Positions 21,579 through 29,837 of a stretch of DNA of 36,785 nt are shown here, in pieces (positions within the stretch are counted from its first letter, which is position 1; each line of letters starts with the position of its first letter). The notes beneath the pieces were generated by a model that made no database searches, had not been told where the DNA came from, and was given only the letters and a program-made list of their open reading frames with translations. Source of the stretch: Bacteroidaceae bacterium (GTDB lineage Bacteria > Bacteroidota > Bacteroidia > Bacteroidales > Bacteroidaceae); NCBI GenBank assembly GCA_017961145.1, contig JAGCXU010000002.1:1-36785 (forward strand). Reading direction: 5' to 3'. The position numbers and the translations under genes are program-made.

Positions 21579-22829
21579 ATGAATCGAGAGTTAGAGATAA
21601 TGGCACCAGTAGGTTCGCCCGAATGTCTTGCAGCAGCCATCCGAGCTGGGGCTGACAGCATTTACTTCGGCATTGAGAATCTGAATATGCGAGCCCATTC
21701 TGCAAGCACATTTTCTATCGACGACTTGCATCGAATTGCTGAGGAAACCCGTCGATTTGGCATTAAAAGTTACCTGACGGTCAACACCATAATCTACGGA
21801 GAAGACCTTGAACTGATGCGACAAATCATTGATGCTGCCCACGAAGCAGGCATTAGCGCAGTCATTGCAAGCGATGTTGCCGTGATGCTTTACTGTCGAG
21901 AAGTGGGACAAGAGGTGCATCTGAGCACCCAACTTAACATTAGTAATGTGGAGGCACTCCGTTTCTATTCGCAATTTGCAGATGTAGTTGTCTTGGCTCG
22001 CGAACTGAATATGGACCAAGTGAAGGCAATCCATCAAGCCATCGAGGCTGAGAATATCTGCGGTCCTAGCGGTAAGAAAGTGCGTATCGAAATGTTCTGT
22101 CATGGAGCTCTCTGCATGGCTATTAGTGGAAAATGCTACTTGAGCCAGAGCAATTGGGGACGCTCTGCCAACAGGGGTGAATGCATGCAATTGTGCAGAA
22201 GACGCTATACGGTTCAAGATGTGGAAACGGGTACGGAACTCGACATCGAGAATAAGTACATCATGTCGCCAAAAGACTTAAAAACTATCCATTTCATCGA
22301 TAAAATGATAGATGCGGGAGTTCGCGTCTTCAAGATAGAAGGAAGGGCTCGAGGACCTGAATATGTCGATACAGTTGTGAGGTGTTATCGAGAAGCAATC
22401 GACACTTTGACGGACCCCGAAAAAGGTCAGGAAGTCTTCCTCGAAAAGTTGGAAGAATGGGATGAGCGTTTGGCTCGCGTCTTCAATCGCGGCTTTTGGG
22501 ACGGATATTACTTGGGACGGACGATTGCGGAATGGAATGACTGTCATGGTTCGAAAGCGACTGAGCGAAAAGTTTATTGCGGAAAAACCGTCAGGTACTA
22601 CTCCAAGTTGCAAGTTGCGGAGTTCAAGATTGAGGCTTGCGAACTGAGTGTTGGCGACGAAATCCTCGTGACAGGACCTACTACAGGAGCCCTTCGCGCT
22701 AAAGTCAGCGAGATTCGCTACGACCTCCAGCCAGTCGAGACGGCTCAGCAAGGCTGGCACATCAGCATTCCTCTTGAAACGAAAGTACGTCGGAACGACA
22801 AACTTTTCGTCATCAAAACAGGCTCCTGA
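21579..22829 (+). CDS. U32 family protein (TrhP/YegQ-like, probable tRNA hydroxylation)
   Basis: U32 'peptidases' such as TrhP, RlhA and UbiU/V are now known mainly as iron-sulfur proteins for prephenate- or oxygen-dependent hydroxylation of RNA or quinones. The 416-residue protein starts LEIMAPVGSPECLAAAIRAGADSIYFG, a typical U32 opening. It has the Cys-rich segment CHGALCMAISGKC and later GECMQLCRRRY, whose cysteines fit a [4Fe-4S] site. A C-terminal beta-barrel-like region follows GYYLGR. Length and Cys pattern are nearest to TrhP, but target specificity is inference. It is monocistronic with its own promoter and ends 19 bases before array E. Confidence 0.85.
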   Translation: MNRELEIMAPVGSPECLAAAIRAGADSIYFGIENLNMRAHSASTFSIDDLHRIAEETRRFGIKSYLTVNTIIYGEDLELMRQIIDAAHEAGISAVIASDVAVMLYCREVGQEVHLSTQLNISNVEALRFYSQFADVVVLARELNMDQVKAIHQAIEAENICGPSGKKVRIEMFCHGALCMAISGKCYLSQSNWGRSANRGECMQLCRRRYTVQDVETGTELDIENKYIMSPKDLKTIHFIDKMIDAGVRVFKIEGRARGPEYVDTVVRCYREAIDTLTDPEKGQEVFLEKLEEWDERLARVFNRGFWDGYYLGRTIAEWNDCHGSKATERKVYCGKTVRYYSKLQVAEFKIEACELSVGDEILVTGPTTGALRAKVSEIRYDLQPVETAQQGWHISIPLETKVRRNDKLFVIKTGS

Positions 22830-22848
22830 AATCAGTCCATCAGGATGC

Positions 22849-22936
22849 GTTTGAAAATGACTAAGGCGACGATTGCATTTGTATAGTGTTACGATTGCAT
22901 TTGTATAGTGCGACGATTGCAATCATAAAGTGTGAC
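22849..22936 (+). repeat. 22-bp tandem array E (4 units), 3' of the U32 gene
   Basis: Units start at 22849, 22871, 22893 and 22915. The first is a degenerate border unit containing AAAATGACTAAGGCGACG, which recurs exactly at the border of array F. The next two have GATTGCATTTG heads with a TATAGTG core, and the last has CATAAAGTG. The right border runs GTTTTACAACGACCTTA, as in array D. The rest of the 22830-23094 gap holds the palindrome CGTTTGCAAACG and the acyltransferase promoter. Confidence 0.85.
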
Positions 22937-23025
22937 GTTTTACAACGACCTTAACCTCGTTTGCAAACGACTGCTTTTTGATGAACTCGAACAAACAGAA
23001 TGAAATCAAAGAAAACTACTTTTTC

Positions 23026-23057
23026 TTTGCAATCATCCCCTTTTTTTCGTAACTTTG
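23026..23057 (+). promoter_or_regulatory. promoter of the acyltransferase-Stealth unit
   Basis: TTTG (23026-23029), 20 bases, then TAACTTTG (23050-23057), 37 bases before the ATG at 23095. It lies downstream of array E, so the array separates this unit from U32. Confidence 0.8.
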
Positions 23058-23094
23058 CATCGTAAAACGAAAGCTCTCGCAAAGTATTGCAACG

Positions 23095-23976
23095 ATGAAC
23101 AAGAATGGTACAAAGAAGAGACACCACTTTATGAGGCTCCTTGCAAGGCTGCCTTTGGGAGTTCTGTACTTGCTGAGCGACATCGCCTATCCCATTGTAT
23201 ATTACGTGATTAGATACAGGAGAAAACTCGTTCGAGAGAACCTCGAATGTTCTTTTCCTGAGAAAGACAAGCAAGAAATCCTGCGCATAGAAAAAGCTTT
23301 CTACCGCAATCTTTGCGATGTCTTCATCGAAGCCTTCAAATGTCTCAACATCTCGGATCAGGAGATGCAAAGGCGAGTGGAAATCCTCAACTGCGAATTG
23401 CCGGAAAGACTGGCAGCTGAAGGCAAGAACATCTTCATGCTTCTTGGTCATCTAGGCTGCTGGGAATGGTATCAGGAAGTCTGTATGCGATACAACAAGC
23501 CTAAGAAAGGTGGTGAAATATACAAGCACATCGAGAACAGATACTTCGCTTCGCTCATGCACGAACTGCGCAGTCGCTGGAATACGACACAGATAGAAGC
23601 CAAACAAACAGTCAGAACTCTGCTCAAATGGAATGCAGACGGAGAACCTTTCCTGTGCGGCTTCATCCAAGATCAAAGGCCAGACACGAAGCCAAAAGAT
23701 GCCATCACCTTCCTCAACCAACGAACATGCTTCGCTCCTGGAGCAGAAGAAATCGCGAGAAAGGTAAATGCTGAACTCGTCTATCTTGATGTGGAAAAAC
23801 CTTCTCGAGGGCATTACAAGCTGACATTCACAGAGATGAAACCCAGCGAAGAAGACTGCGGAAGCCCTTATCCCTTGTCGCGAACCTTCTGGCGACTGAT
23901 GGAAAAGACCATACAACGACAGCCCGAGATATGGCTTTGGTCACATAATCGCTGGAGCAGACGAACTCACTCATGA
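23095..23976 (+). CDS. lipid A biosynthesis acyltransferase (LpxL/HtrB family)
   Basis: This inner-membrane acyltransferase should add a secondary acyl chain to a lipid A precursor. The 293-residue protein has an N-terminal hydrophobic helix (about 19-38) and the HX4E catalytic motif in GHLGCWEW (His119, Glu124). RENLECSFPEK and IQDQRPD also suit the family. It is somewhat shorter than E. coli LpxL (306). Its stop overlaps the start of the Stealth gene as ATGA, tying lipid A acylation to a surface-glycan enzyme. The acyl chain length cannot be told. Confidence 0.9.
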   Translation: MNKNGTKKRHHFMRLLARLPLGVLYLLSDIAYPIVYYVIRYRRKLVRENLECSFPEKDKQEILRIEKAFYRNLCDVFIEAFKCLNISDQEMQRRVEILNCELPERLAAEGKNIFMLLGHLGCWEWYQEVCMRYNKPKKGGEIYKHIENRYFASLMHELRSRWNTTQIEAKQTVRTLLKWNADGEPFLCGFIQDQRPDTKPKDAITFLNQRTCFAPGAEEIARKVNAELVYLDVEKPSRGHYKLTFTEMKPSEEDCGSPYPLSRTFWRLMEKTIQRQPEIWLWSHNRWSRRTHS

Positions 23977-24932
23977 ACAAAGACACACAAAGCAACTTCC
24001 CCATAGACGTCGTCATTACCTGGGTGGATGGTAATGATCCTGCCCTCAACGCGAAAAGAGCAGCCTTCATCCAGCCGAATGAAGCCCACGAAAAAGACAT
24101 CGCCGCCCCCACTCGCTACGCCAATCGGGGCGAGATCTACTGGTGTGTTCGCTCAGTTAACAAGTTCATGCCTTGGGTGCGACGCATCTTCCTTGTCACA
24201 GACGAACAAGATCCACACATAGAAAGCCGTATTCCTCTTGAGATTGTCGACCATAAAGTCATCTTCCGAGGCTACGAACAATACCTGCCGACATTCTGCA
24301 CATCGAGCATCGAAGCTATGCTCTGGCGCATTCCTGACCTTAGTGAACACTACATTTACCTCAACGATGACTTCATGATTTGCCGTCCTGTCACGCCAGA
24401 AATGTTTTTTCCTCAGCCAGGACAGGTTCTTTTGCATGCTCGCAAATCATCCCTCTTCTGGACACAAGCCTGGTATTCGTTCAAGTACTTCTGCGGCATA
24501 ACTTGTCGCGTTAACCATATACAAAGGATGATGAATGCAGCCAAAATCGCCGGCAACAACAAGATATTCATCCGTCTTGCCCATACTCCCTACCCTCTCC
24601 TTCGCAGCACATTGGAGAAGTTCTACACCCAAAACCCAGATCGTCTCATTCAAAACATCCAGAATCGCTTCCGCAGCTTGCAACACTTCCGCACCGACGA
24701 AATCTGCTACACCCTGCTTTATGGCGAAGGAAGACTGCATCTCAAACCCGTTCGACCAGTTCTCATGCGTTACTATTCCAAGAAAGGAATGGCGCAACTG
24801 GAATGGACTTTGCGACGTGTGACCAAGCCTGATAGCAAAGTTTGCTTTGCATGTTTCTATGCTTTAGACCAAGTGAGCGACGACATCTATGCTCGCATCA
24901 GTCAGTTTGCAGAAGAATTGCTTAAAGAATAA
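23973..24932 (+). CDS. Stealth-family hexose-1-phosphate transferase-like protein
   Basis: Stealth proteins transfer sugar-1-phosphate units in capsule and surface polysaccharide synthesis. The 319-residue protein starts with the CR1 motif IDVVITWVDGNDP (11-23). The CR2 segment follows, with RYANRGEIYWCVRSVNKF, PWVRRIFLVTD, then HYIYLNDDFMI and FRTDEICYTLLYG near the C-terminal half. No membrane segment is visible. It is translationally coupled to the lipid A acyltransferase. Its stop faces the glycosyltransferase at 24962 with only 29 bases between; no repeat array occurs at this junction, unlike the other transcription-unit ends. Confidence 0.9.
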   Translation: MNKDTQSNFPIDVVITWVDGNDPALNAKRAAFIQPNEAHEKDIAAPTRYANRGEIYWCVRSVNKFMPWVRRIFLVTDEQDPHIESRIPLEIVDHKVIFRGYEQYLPTFCTSSIEAMLWRIPDLSEHYIYLNDDFMICRPVTPEMFFPQPGQVLLHARKSSLFWTQAWYSFKYFCGITCRVNHIQRMMNAAKIAGNNKIFIRLAHTPYPLLRSTLEKFYTQNPDRLIQNIQNRFRSLQHFRTDEICYTLLYGEGRLHLKPVRPVLMRYYSKKGMAQLEWTLRRVTKPDSKVCFACFYALDQVSDDIYARISQFAEELLKE

Positions 24933-24961
24933 AGAATAAGGACAATAGTTTCTGCCTTTAC

Positions 24962-25930
24962 TTAGAAACCAAGCACACACTTAAGATAGTACTTCCAGAA
25001 GTTGAAGCAATGTAACAACCTCTGCCACAAACTTTTAGGAACACCAATAAATGTCCTGTCTATCATTTCTTGAGATGCCACATATTCAGAAAGGTATCTT
25101 CGCGGATAACGGTAATGTCGCACTAACGCTTCAATCTCTTTGTCCGTGAACTCAACATCAAAGACATCCTTATGGAAGCGTCTTACCCTTCGCACCTTTT
25201 CTTGAAACTTAAGAACAGCATTTTGCGTTGAGAATCCTCCACAAGAAAACGTGACAAAAGCCTTATTTACAAAACATCCTTTATGACTTGATGCAATAAG
25301 ACGAAGCGTCAGATCATGGTCCCCACCCATGCGATAGGACGAGTCGTAACCATTCACTTCTATAAGAGTTGAGCGACGATAAAGCATGGATTGATGTGGA
25401 ATGGTAGGGAATATGAAGATTCTGTGAAGGTGACGCTCAGGATGTCTGTGCAAACGATGGAGGAAAGGAGAACCTGTTGGCACTATTGGTGCGAAGGTGA
25501 AACTGCAGTCACTCTCTTCCAAAGCCTTGAAGGAAAGAGCAAGCCCATCGTTCCGATGATAGTAATCATCCGAGTTGAGGAAGATGACATACTTGCCTTT
25601 GGCGAGAGCAATTCCTCTATTCATCGCATCATATATGCCGGAATCCGGCTTGCTCAAGATGCGGATATCGAAACGTTTGTTCTCGTATTTCGAGAGGAAT
25701 TCTAGTGTTCCGTCGGTAGAAGCACCATCTATTATGACATGTTCTACCGTTACTCCCGTTTGATTTTGAACAGAATCGAGGTTCAGAGCGAGCAATTCCT
25801 GTCTGCCGTCTTTCAGCGGATTGAAACAAACTGTCACAACCGTTACATCTGGGTTGGCTTGTGATATTTTGCCTAGTTTCAGCAGAACTTCGTCCTGAAA
25901 GGCTTCCGCAGATAGGTTGTTAGAGAACAT
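24962..25930 (-). CDS. glycosyltransferase family 2 protein
   Basis: This GT-A fold glycosyltransferase has 322 residues. VTVVTVCFNPLKDG opens the domain, followed by DGASTDGTLEFL, PDSGIYDAMNRGIALAKG and the DXD-like NSDDYYHR, which bind the nucleotide sugar and metal. GYDSSYRMGGDHDLTLRL in the acceptor half is typical. A C-terminal amphipathic or hydrophobic tail (LLHCFNFWKYYLKCVLGF) may attach it to the membrane. Its start overlaps the previous gene by 11 bases. It is the last gene of the ABC transporter/glycosyltransferase block. Sugar donor and acceptor are unknown. Confidence 0.9.
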   Translation of the reverse strand: MFSNNLSAEAFQDEVLLKLGKISQANPDVTVVTVCFNPLKDGRQELLALNLDSVQNQTGVTVEHVIIDGASTDGTLEFLSKYENKRFDIRILSKPDSGIYDAMNRGIALAKGKYVIFLNSDDYYHRNDGLALSFKALEESDCSFTFAPIVPTGSPFLHRLHRHPERHLHRIFIFPTIPHQSMLYRRSTLIEVNGYDSSYRMGGDHDLTLRLIASSHKGCFVNKAFVTFSCGGFSTQNAVLKFQEKVRRVRRFHKDVFDVEFTDKEIEALVRHYRYPRRYLSEYVASQEMIDRTFIGVPKSLWQRLLHCFNFWKYYLKCVLGF

Positions 25931-26765
25931 GGTCGAATCTTTCTGGTATTTTAACTACGATTCTCAGCTCGAACATTGCAGGCTTATTCAAGGCATAAGG
26001 GGGTCTGCACCAAGTTTGACAGATGCGAGCAAAGCGGGTCCATCTGTCGAAATCGTGAGCCTTTTTCTCTGTTGCATACTTAATGGTTCGGCTTCGTTTG
26101 TAGATATGTTTCTCCCAACCTTGCGCCTTTCTATCCGCATCACCCAGTCTTTCTCCTAAAATCTTCTTGTCAGCATAACCGAAATGGAGCAAGAACAAGT
26201 CTTTGGCAATGTGGAAGTTGTGACCTTTTACACGATGAAAACCACTTCCCCACCTACAAGGTTTTGCGATGATGGAAGGCTTCGTATAGCGCGTTCCTAT
26301 TTGTGCATAATGGCGTTGACTGAGGAAAGTCCGTTCCGAAGTAAGGTCTTCTTCCTCGCCAAGCTTTTGTCCGAAGTCGAGTCCTAGTGGAGAAAGACAG
26401 ACATCGATGTCCTGATTCGACAGATATTCCTTGAGGCTCTGGCCTTTCTTGGGATCGACAACGATATATTCGTCTGCATCAACGCCTATCACCAACTCAT
26501 AACCTTTGCCAAAAAGTTCTGCCGCTTTTTCTGACAGGAAACGCAATCTTTCCTTTTCTGCCGCAACAACTTGGTTCCCTATTTTGGGATGAAGGAATGC
26601 GTTAGTACCTTGACAAATGTCGGCAACTGCTTGATCTTCACCATCGTAATAGATGTAGAGATTTTCCTTTCCGAGTTCTCTTCCGTAATAATCCACCCAC
26701 TTTTCGAGGAAGAAGTCGTCGTTGCGGACCATCGTAAGAGCGGCTATATGCTTGAGTTTAGGCAT
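25920..26765 (-). CDS. glycosyltransferase (GT2/GT92-like)
   Basis: The 281-residue protein opens HIAALTMVRNDDFFLEKWVDYYGRELG, characteristic of the GT92/'glycosyltransferase family 2' group. A GVDADEYIVVD motif follows (DXD for metal and sugar nucleotide), then an acceptor half with RVKGHNFHI and LLHFGYADKK. No membrane helix is seen. It lies 23 bases downstream of the GT4-like gene and overlaps the next gene by 11 bases, so all are probably cotranscribed. Substrate unknown. Confidence 0.85.
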   Translation of the reverse strand: MPKLKHIAALTMVRNDDFFLEKWVDYYGRELGKENLYIYYDGEDQAVADICQGTNAFLHPKIGNQVVAAEKERLRFLSEKAAELFGKGYELVIGVDADEYIVVDPKKGQSLKEYLSNQDIDVCLSPLGLDFGQKLGEEEDLTSERTFLSQRHYAQIGTRYTKPSIIAKPCRWGSGFHRVKGHNFHIAKDLFLLHFGYADKKILGERLGDADRKAQGWEKHIYKRSRTIKYATEKKAHDFDRWTRFARICQTWCRPPYALNKPAMFELRIVVKIPERFDHVL

Positions 26766-26788
26766 TATTTATCTCTTTTTTCACTTCT

Positions 26789-27850
26789 TTATTTTATGAA
26801 CAACAGCAGAATTGTTGTGATGAGCAAAAGGATGCTGACAACAATAAGACTGTTAATGACTCTTTTATATTGCCTGCGTTTCTTCTGCATTATAGTGTCG
26901 CAAGTCTGGACTCCCATAGCCTTGAACAGACGAGGTTTTATTGTCTTGTATGCTTCCTTGTAGTCTATGCCTTTGTAGATGTCCAGATATTTCCTGACAG
27001 CCACTTCTATGTTCAGGTTTTCAAGTGCATACTCACGACTCCAAGCTGCCAGTTCTGGGCTATACTTCTGCATTTCAGCAATGAAACCTTGCTCGTCGAA
27101 CTTAAGGCGGCTTGCCTTGCCTGTACAATTGCACGACATGCTTTTCTCAATATTATCAGGCGTGAGCATTCCTTCTCCCAAGAATTCACCCATATGATGT
27201 TCGCGAAAGTCGTACACAAGCGCAGTTCTTCCACAAGCCATCGCATCATAGGCCGACCTGCCTAAGCCCACAACAAGGTCGCTTTGGTTTATCATATCTT
27301 CTATCGCCCATACATTATCTGTATGCTTTTCACAGCGAAGGAACTTGACATTTGCCGCCTTGCAGCACTTTTGTATGAATGCATTCGCTTTGTCGGATTG
27401 GCATAAAGACAGAACTGTAGTGAGTTTAGGTGATACTGGTTTCTTAGGATAAAAACGCTTGCAATCAATTCCATTAGGTATGACGGTTGCCTTAGGGAAA
27501 CCTAAACGCAAGATATGGTCTCTAACTTCCTCTGATACACCAACATAGGCATCTGCATAAAGCGAAGGTTGTTCCAGTTCAGGAATTGTTCCGTGACAGG
27601 TTTGGATGACAAATCCCTTAGGCCATAGTTCTTCAACAACTGTCATGTGATTTGCCAAGATGAGGTCATAGTGGTCAGCCGACATGAAAGGAATGCCTTG
27701 CTCTTCCAACTTAGAAGACACGTCGCCTCTAATGATAGCAAAGTGTTCCACCTCATGCCCAAGCCGCTTCAACTCCATTGCAAGGGCATAAGTGTAGTTT
27801 TCAGTTCCACCTGTCTTTTTCAGATAATGCGTGCCTAACAGTATCTTCAT
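26789..27850 (-). CDS. GT4-like glycosyltransferase with C-terminal membrane anchor
   Basis: The 353-residue protein looks like a GT-B glycosyltransferase. KKTGGTENYTYALAMELKRLGH (near residue 11) is the usual N-terminal acceptor loop, VIPNGIDCKRFYP the linker, and GLGRSAYDAMACGRTALVYD the nucleotide-sugar Glu/Asp region, although the usual E-x7-E pattern is weak. Unusually, the last 25 residues form a hydrophobic helix after a basic KKRRQYKR stretch (INSLIVVSILLLITTILLLF), so the enzyme should be tail-anchored in the inner membrane. It lies 23 bases after the ABC transporter gene. Confidence 0.82.
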   Translation of the reverse strand: MKILLGTHYLKKTGGTENYTYALAMELKRLGHEVEHFAIIRGDVSSKLEEQGIPFMSADHYDLILANHMTVVEELWPKGFVIQTCHGTIPELEQPSLYADAYVGVSEEVRDHILRLGFPKATVIPNGIDCKRFYPKKPVSPKLTTVLSLCQSDKANAFIQKCCKAANVKFLRCEKHTDNVWAIEDMINQSDLVVGLGRSAYDAMACGRTALVYDFREHHMGEFLGEGMLTPDNIEKSMSCNCTGKASRLKFDEQGFIAEMQKYSPELAAWSREYALENLNIEVAVRKYLDIYKGIDYKEAYKTIKPRLFKAMGVQTCDTIMQKKRRQYKRVINSLIVVSILLLITTILLLFIK

Positions 27851-27873
27851 CGTTTTTCGTTTAATGCTTTCGT

Positions 27874-29709
27874 TCAGAGTTGCTGCATATCATAGAGGCG
27901 TTTATAGTAGCCGTCCTTTGCTATGAGGTCGTCATGCTGGCCACTTTCCACGATTTCTCCTTCGTAGAGAACATGTATGATGTCTGCGTTCTTGATGGTG
28001 GAGAGTCGATGGGCAATGGCTATCGTGGTTCTGCTCTTCATCAAACGGTCCAGAGCTTCTTGTACAAGGTGTTCGCTTTCTGTGTCGAGAGCGGAAGTGG
28101 CCTCATCCAAGATGAGTATTGGAGGGTTCTTCAGGATGGCTCGAGCTATGCTGACTCGTTGCCTTTGACCGCCTGAAAGCCGTCCTCCTCTGTCCCCAAT
28201 TACCGTATCATACCCTTTCTCCGTCTCCATGATGAAGTCGTGGGCGTTCGCTATCTTTGCCGCTTCGATGACTTGTTCCATTGTTGCGTTCTCCACACCA
28301 AAGGCTATGTTGTTGAAGAAGGTGTCGTTGAAGAGGATTGCTTCCTGATTGACATTGCCGATGAGGGCTCGAAGGTCGTGAATCTTGACTTCGCGAATGT
28401 CTTTTCCATCAACGAGAATCTGTCCTTCGCAAACATCGTGATAGCGAGGAATCAAGTCCACCAAAGTGGATTTTCCTGAACCTGACTGTCCGACGAGAGC
28501 TACTGTCTTGCCTTTAGGAACTGTAATGTTGATGTGTTTCAGAACATCTCTTCCTTCATTATAATAGAAGGAAACATCCCTCATCTCCACTTTCTCTTCG
28601 AAGCTATCAAGCGGTTTTGGGTTCTCGCTCTCTTTTATGGAACTCTCTGCCTTGAGGATATAGTCGATTCTTTCCATTGAAGCGAGCCCCATCGGAATCA
28701 TGTAAGCCTGTCTTGTAAGGTCCTTTATGGGGTTGATGACGCTATAAAGGATGACCATATAGAAGATGAAAGTGGAGGCATCGATGAAGCCTTCGCCTTC
28801 GAGAATCAGCCAACCTCCGAAAAGCAGGACTATGACGATGATGAGCGTTCCCATAGATTCCGATACTGGATGAGCGGCATTGATGCGCATCATCATGCCT
28901 ATCATGCCTTTTCTGTACTTGTTGTTGATGTAGCTGAACCGCTTTGCCATCTTATCTTCGGCTATGAAAGCCTTCACTATTCGCAGTCCGCTCAAGGTTT
29001 CCTCTATTTGAGCCATTATCTCGGCAAATCTTGCTTGGACACTTGCAGAACGGCTCTTGAGTTTCTTTGTGACGGTTCCCATTATCCAAGCTGCTGGAGG
29101 AGTGATGACAAGCACGAAGACTGTCAACTGCCAACTAACGGTAAAGAGGGTGATGAAGCAGATAATGATGGCTATCGGCTTCTGGATAAGTGTGGCAATT
29201 GACGAGGTTATGGAGCTATCTACCAGTTGCACATCAGTACTCATACGAACGATGATATCGCCCTTCTTTTCAGCCGAGAAGAAACTCATAGGCAACCTCA
29301 TTACCTTATTATATATGTCCATTCGGATATCTCGCACAACTCCAGTATTCAGGGGAACCATAATATTTGCTGCTCCCCAGTAACCTATACACTTCAGGCA
29401 AGTCATGAAGACAAGTATTCCACCCATCAGACAAAGCGTCAGGAAAGCTCCATGACTGTTGATTTGCCCTTGCACCCAGGCATAAGCATTGTTCACAATC
29501 AGGTCTTTATCCAAGGTGCTCCAGGTCCAGTCCCTGTAGGTATAGATGTTTTGATCTATCTTGAAGAGGATGTTCAGGATGGGAATAAGCACGACGAAAG
29601 AGAATACATTCAGCCATTGTGCTATGATATTCAGCACGACAGACCAGACAATGTACATCTTGTAAGGTCGGAAGTAGCGTTTTACTATGTCGAGAAATTG
29701 CTTTATCAT
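27874..29709 (-). CDS. MsbA-like ABC exporter (fused membrane and ATPase domains)
   Basis: This 611-residue half-transporter should dimerise in the inner membrane and export a lipid or glycolipid. About six hydrophobic helices fill the first 320 residues. The ATPase domain has Walker A VGQSGSGKST, signature RLSGGQRQR, Walker B ILILDEATSALD and the switch region IAIAHRLSTI. Similar proteins are called MsbA; neighbouring glycosyltransferases suggest an O-antigen, capsule or lipid-linked glycan substrate, which is inference. The start is 116 bases downstream of the sulfatase gene, with array F in between and only a degenerate -7-like box at its edge. Confidence 0.9.
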   Translation of the reverse strand: MIKQFLDIVKRYFRPYKMYIVWSVVLNIIAQWLNVFSFVVLIPILNILFKIDQNIYTYRDWTWSTLDKDLIVNNAYAWVQGQINSHGAFLTLCLMGGILVFMTCLKCIGYWGAANIMVPLNTGVVRDIRMDIYNKVMRLPMSFFSAEKKGDIIVRMSTDVQLVDSSITSSIATLIQKPIAIIICFITLFTVSWQLTVFVLVITPPAAWIMGTVTKKLKSRSASVQARFAEIMAQIEETLSGLRIVKAFIAEDKMAKRFSYINNKYRKGMIGMMMRINAAHPVSESMGTLIIVIVLLFGGWLILEGEGFIDASTFIFYMVILYSVINPIKDLTRQAYMIPMGLASMERIDYILKAESSIKESENPKPLDSFEEKVEMRDVSFYYNEGRDVLKHINITVPKGKTVALVGQSGSGKSTLVDLIPRYHDVCEGQILVDGKDIREVKIHDLRALIGNVNQEAILFNDTFFNNIAFGVENATMEQVIEAAKIANAHDFIMETEKGYDTVIGDRGGRLSGGQRQRVSIARAILKNPPILILDEATSALDTESEHLVQEALDRLMKSRTTIAIAHRLSTIKNADIIHVLYEGEIVESGQHDDLIAKDGYYKRLYDMQQL

Positions 29710-29749
29710 CTCAGTTCATTAGTTCATTCATGCAGGGTCGTTGCAAAAG

Positions 29750-29837
29750 ATAGCGTTTGACGTTGGCAATCGTAACACTATACAATCGCAATCATAACAC
29801 TATACAATCTCAATCGTCGCCTTAGTCATTTTCGATG
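29750..29837 (-). repeat. 22-bp tandem array F (4 units), overlapping the sulfatase stop codon
   Basis: On the minus strand, units lie at 29837-29816, 29815-29794, 29793-29772 and 29771-29750. The first contains the TGA stop (29828-29826) and the last codons of the sulfatase gene, and shares AAAATGACTAAGGCGACG with array E. The next two have GATTG heads, TATAGTG cores and GTTAT/GTTAC tails; the last is degenerate and runs into TTTTGCAACGACC. It separates the argS unit from the ABC transporter. Confidence 0.85.

Noticed and set aside
22957-22980. Intrinsic terminator at CGTTTGCAAACG before the acyltransferase
   Set aside because: The palindrome has almost no loop and only a short T run, and it resembles the TTTGCAA head of the array units.
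24933-24961. Repeat array between the convergent Stealth and GT2 genes
   Set aside because: The 29-base gap has no 22-bp unit; it is the one clear unit end in the window without an array.
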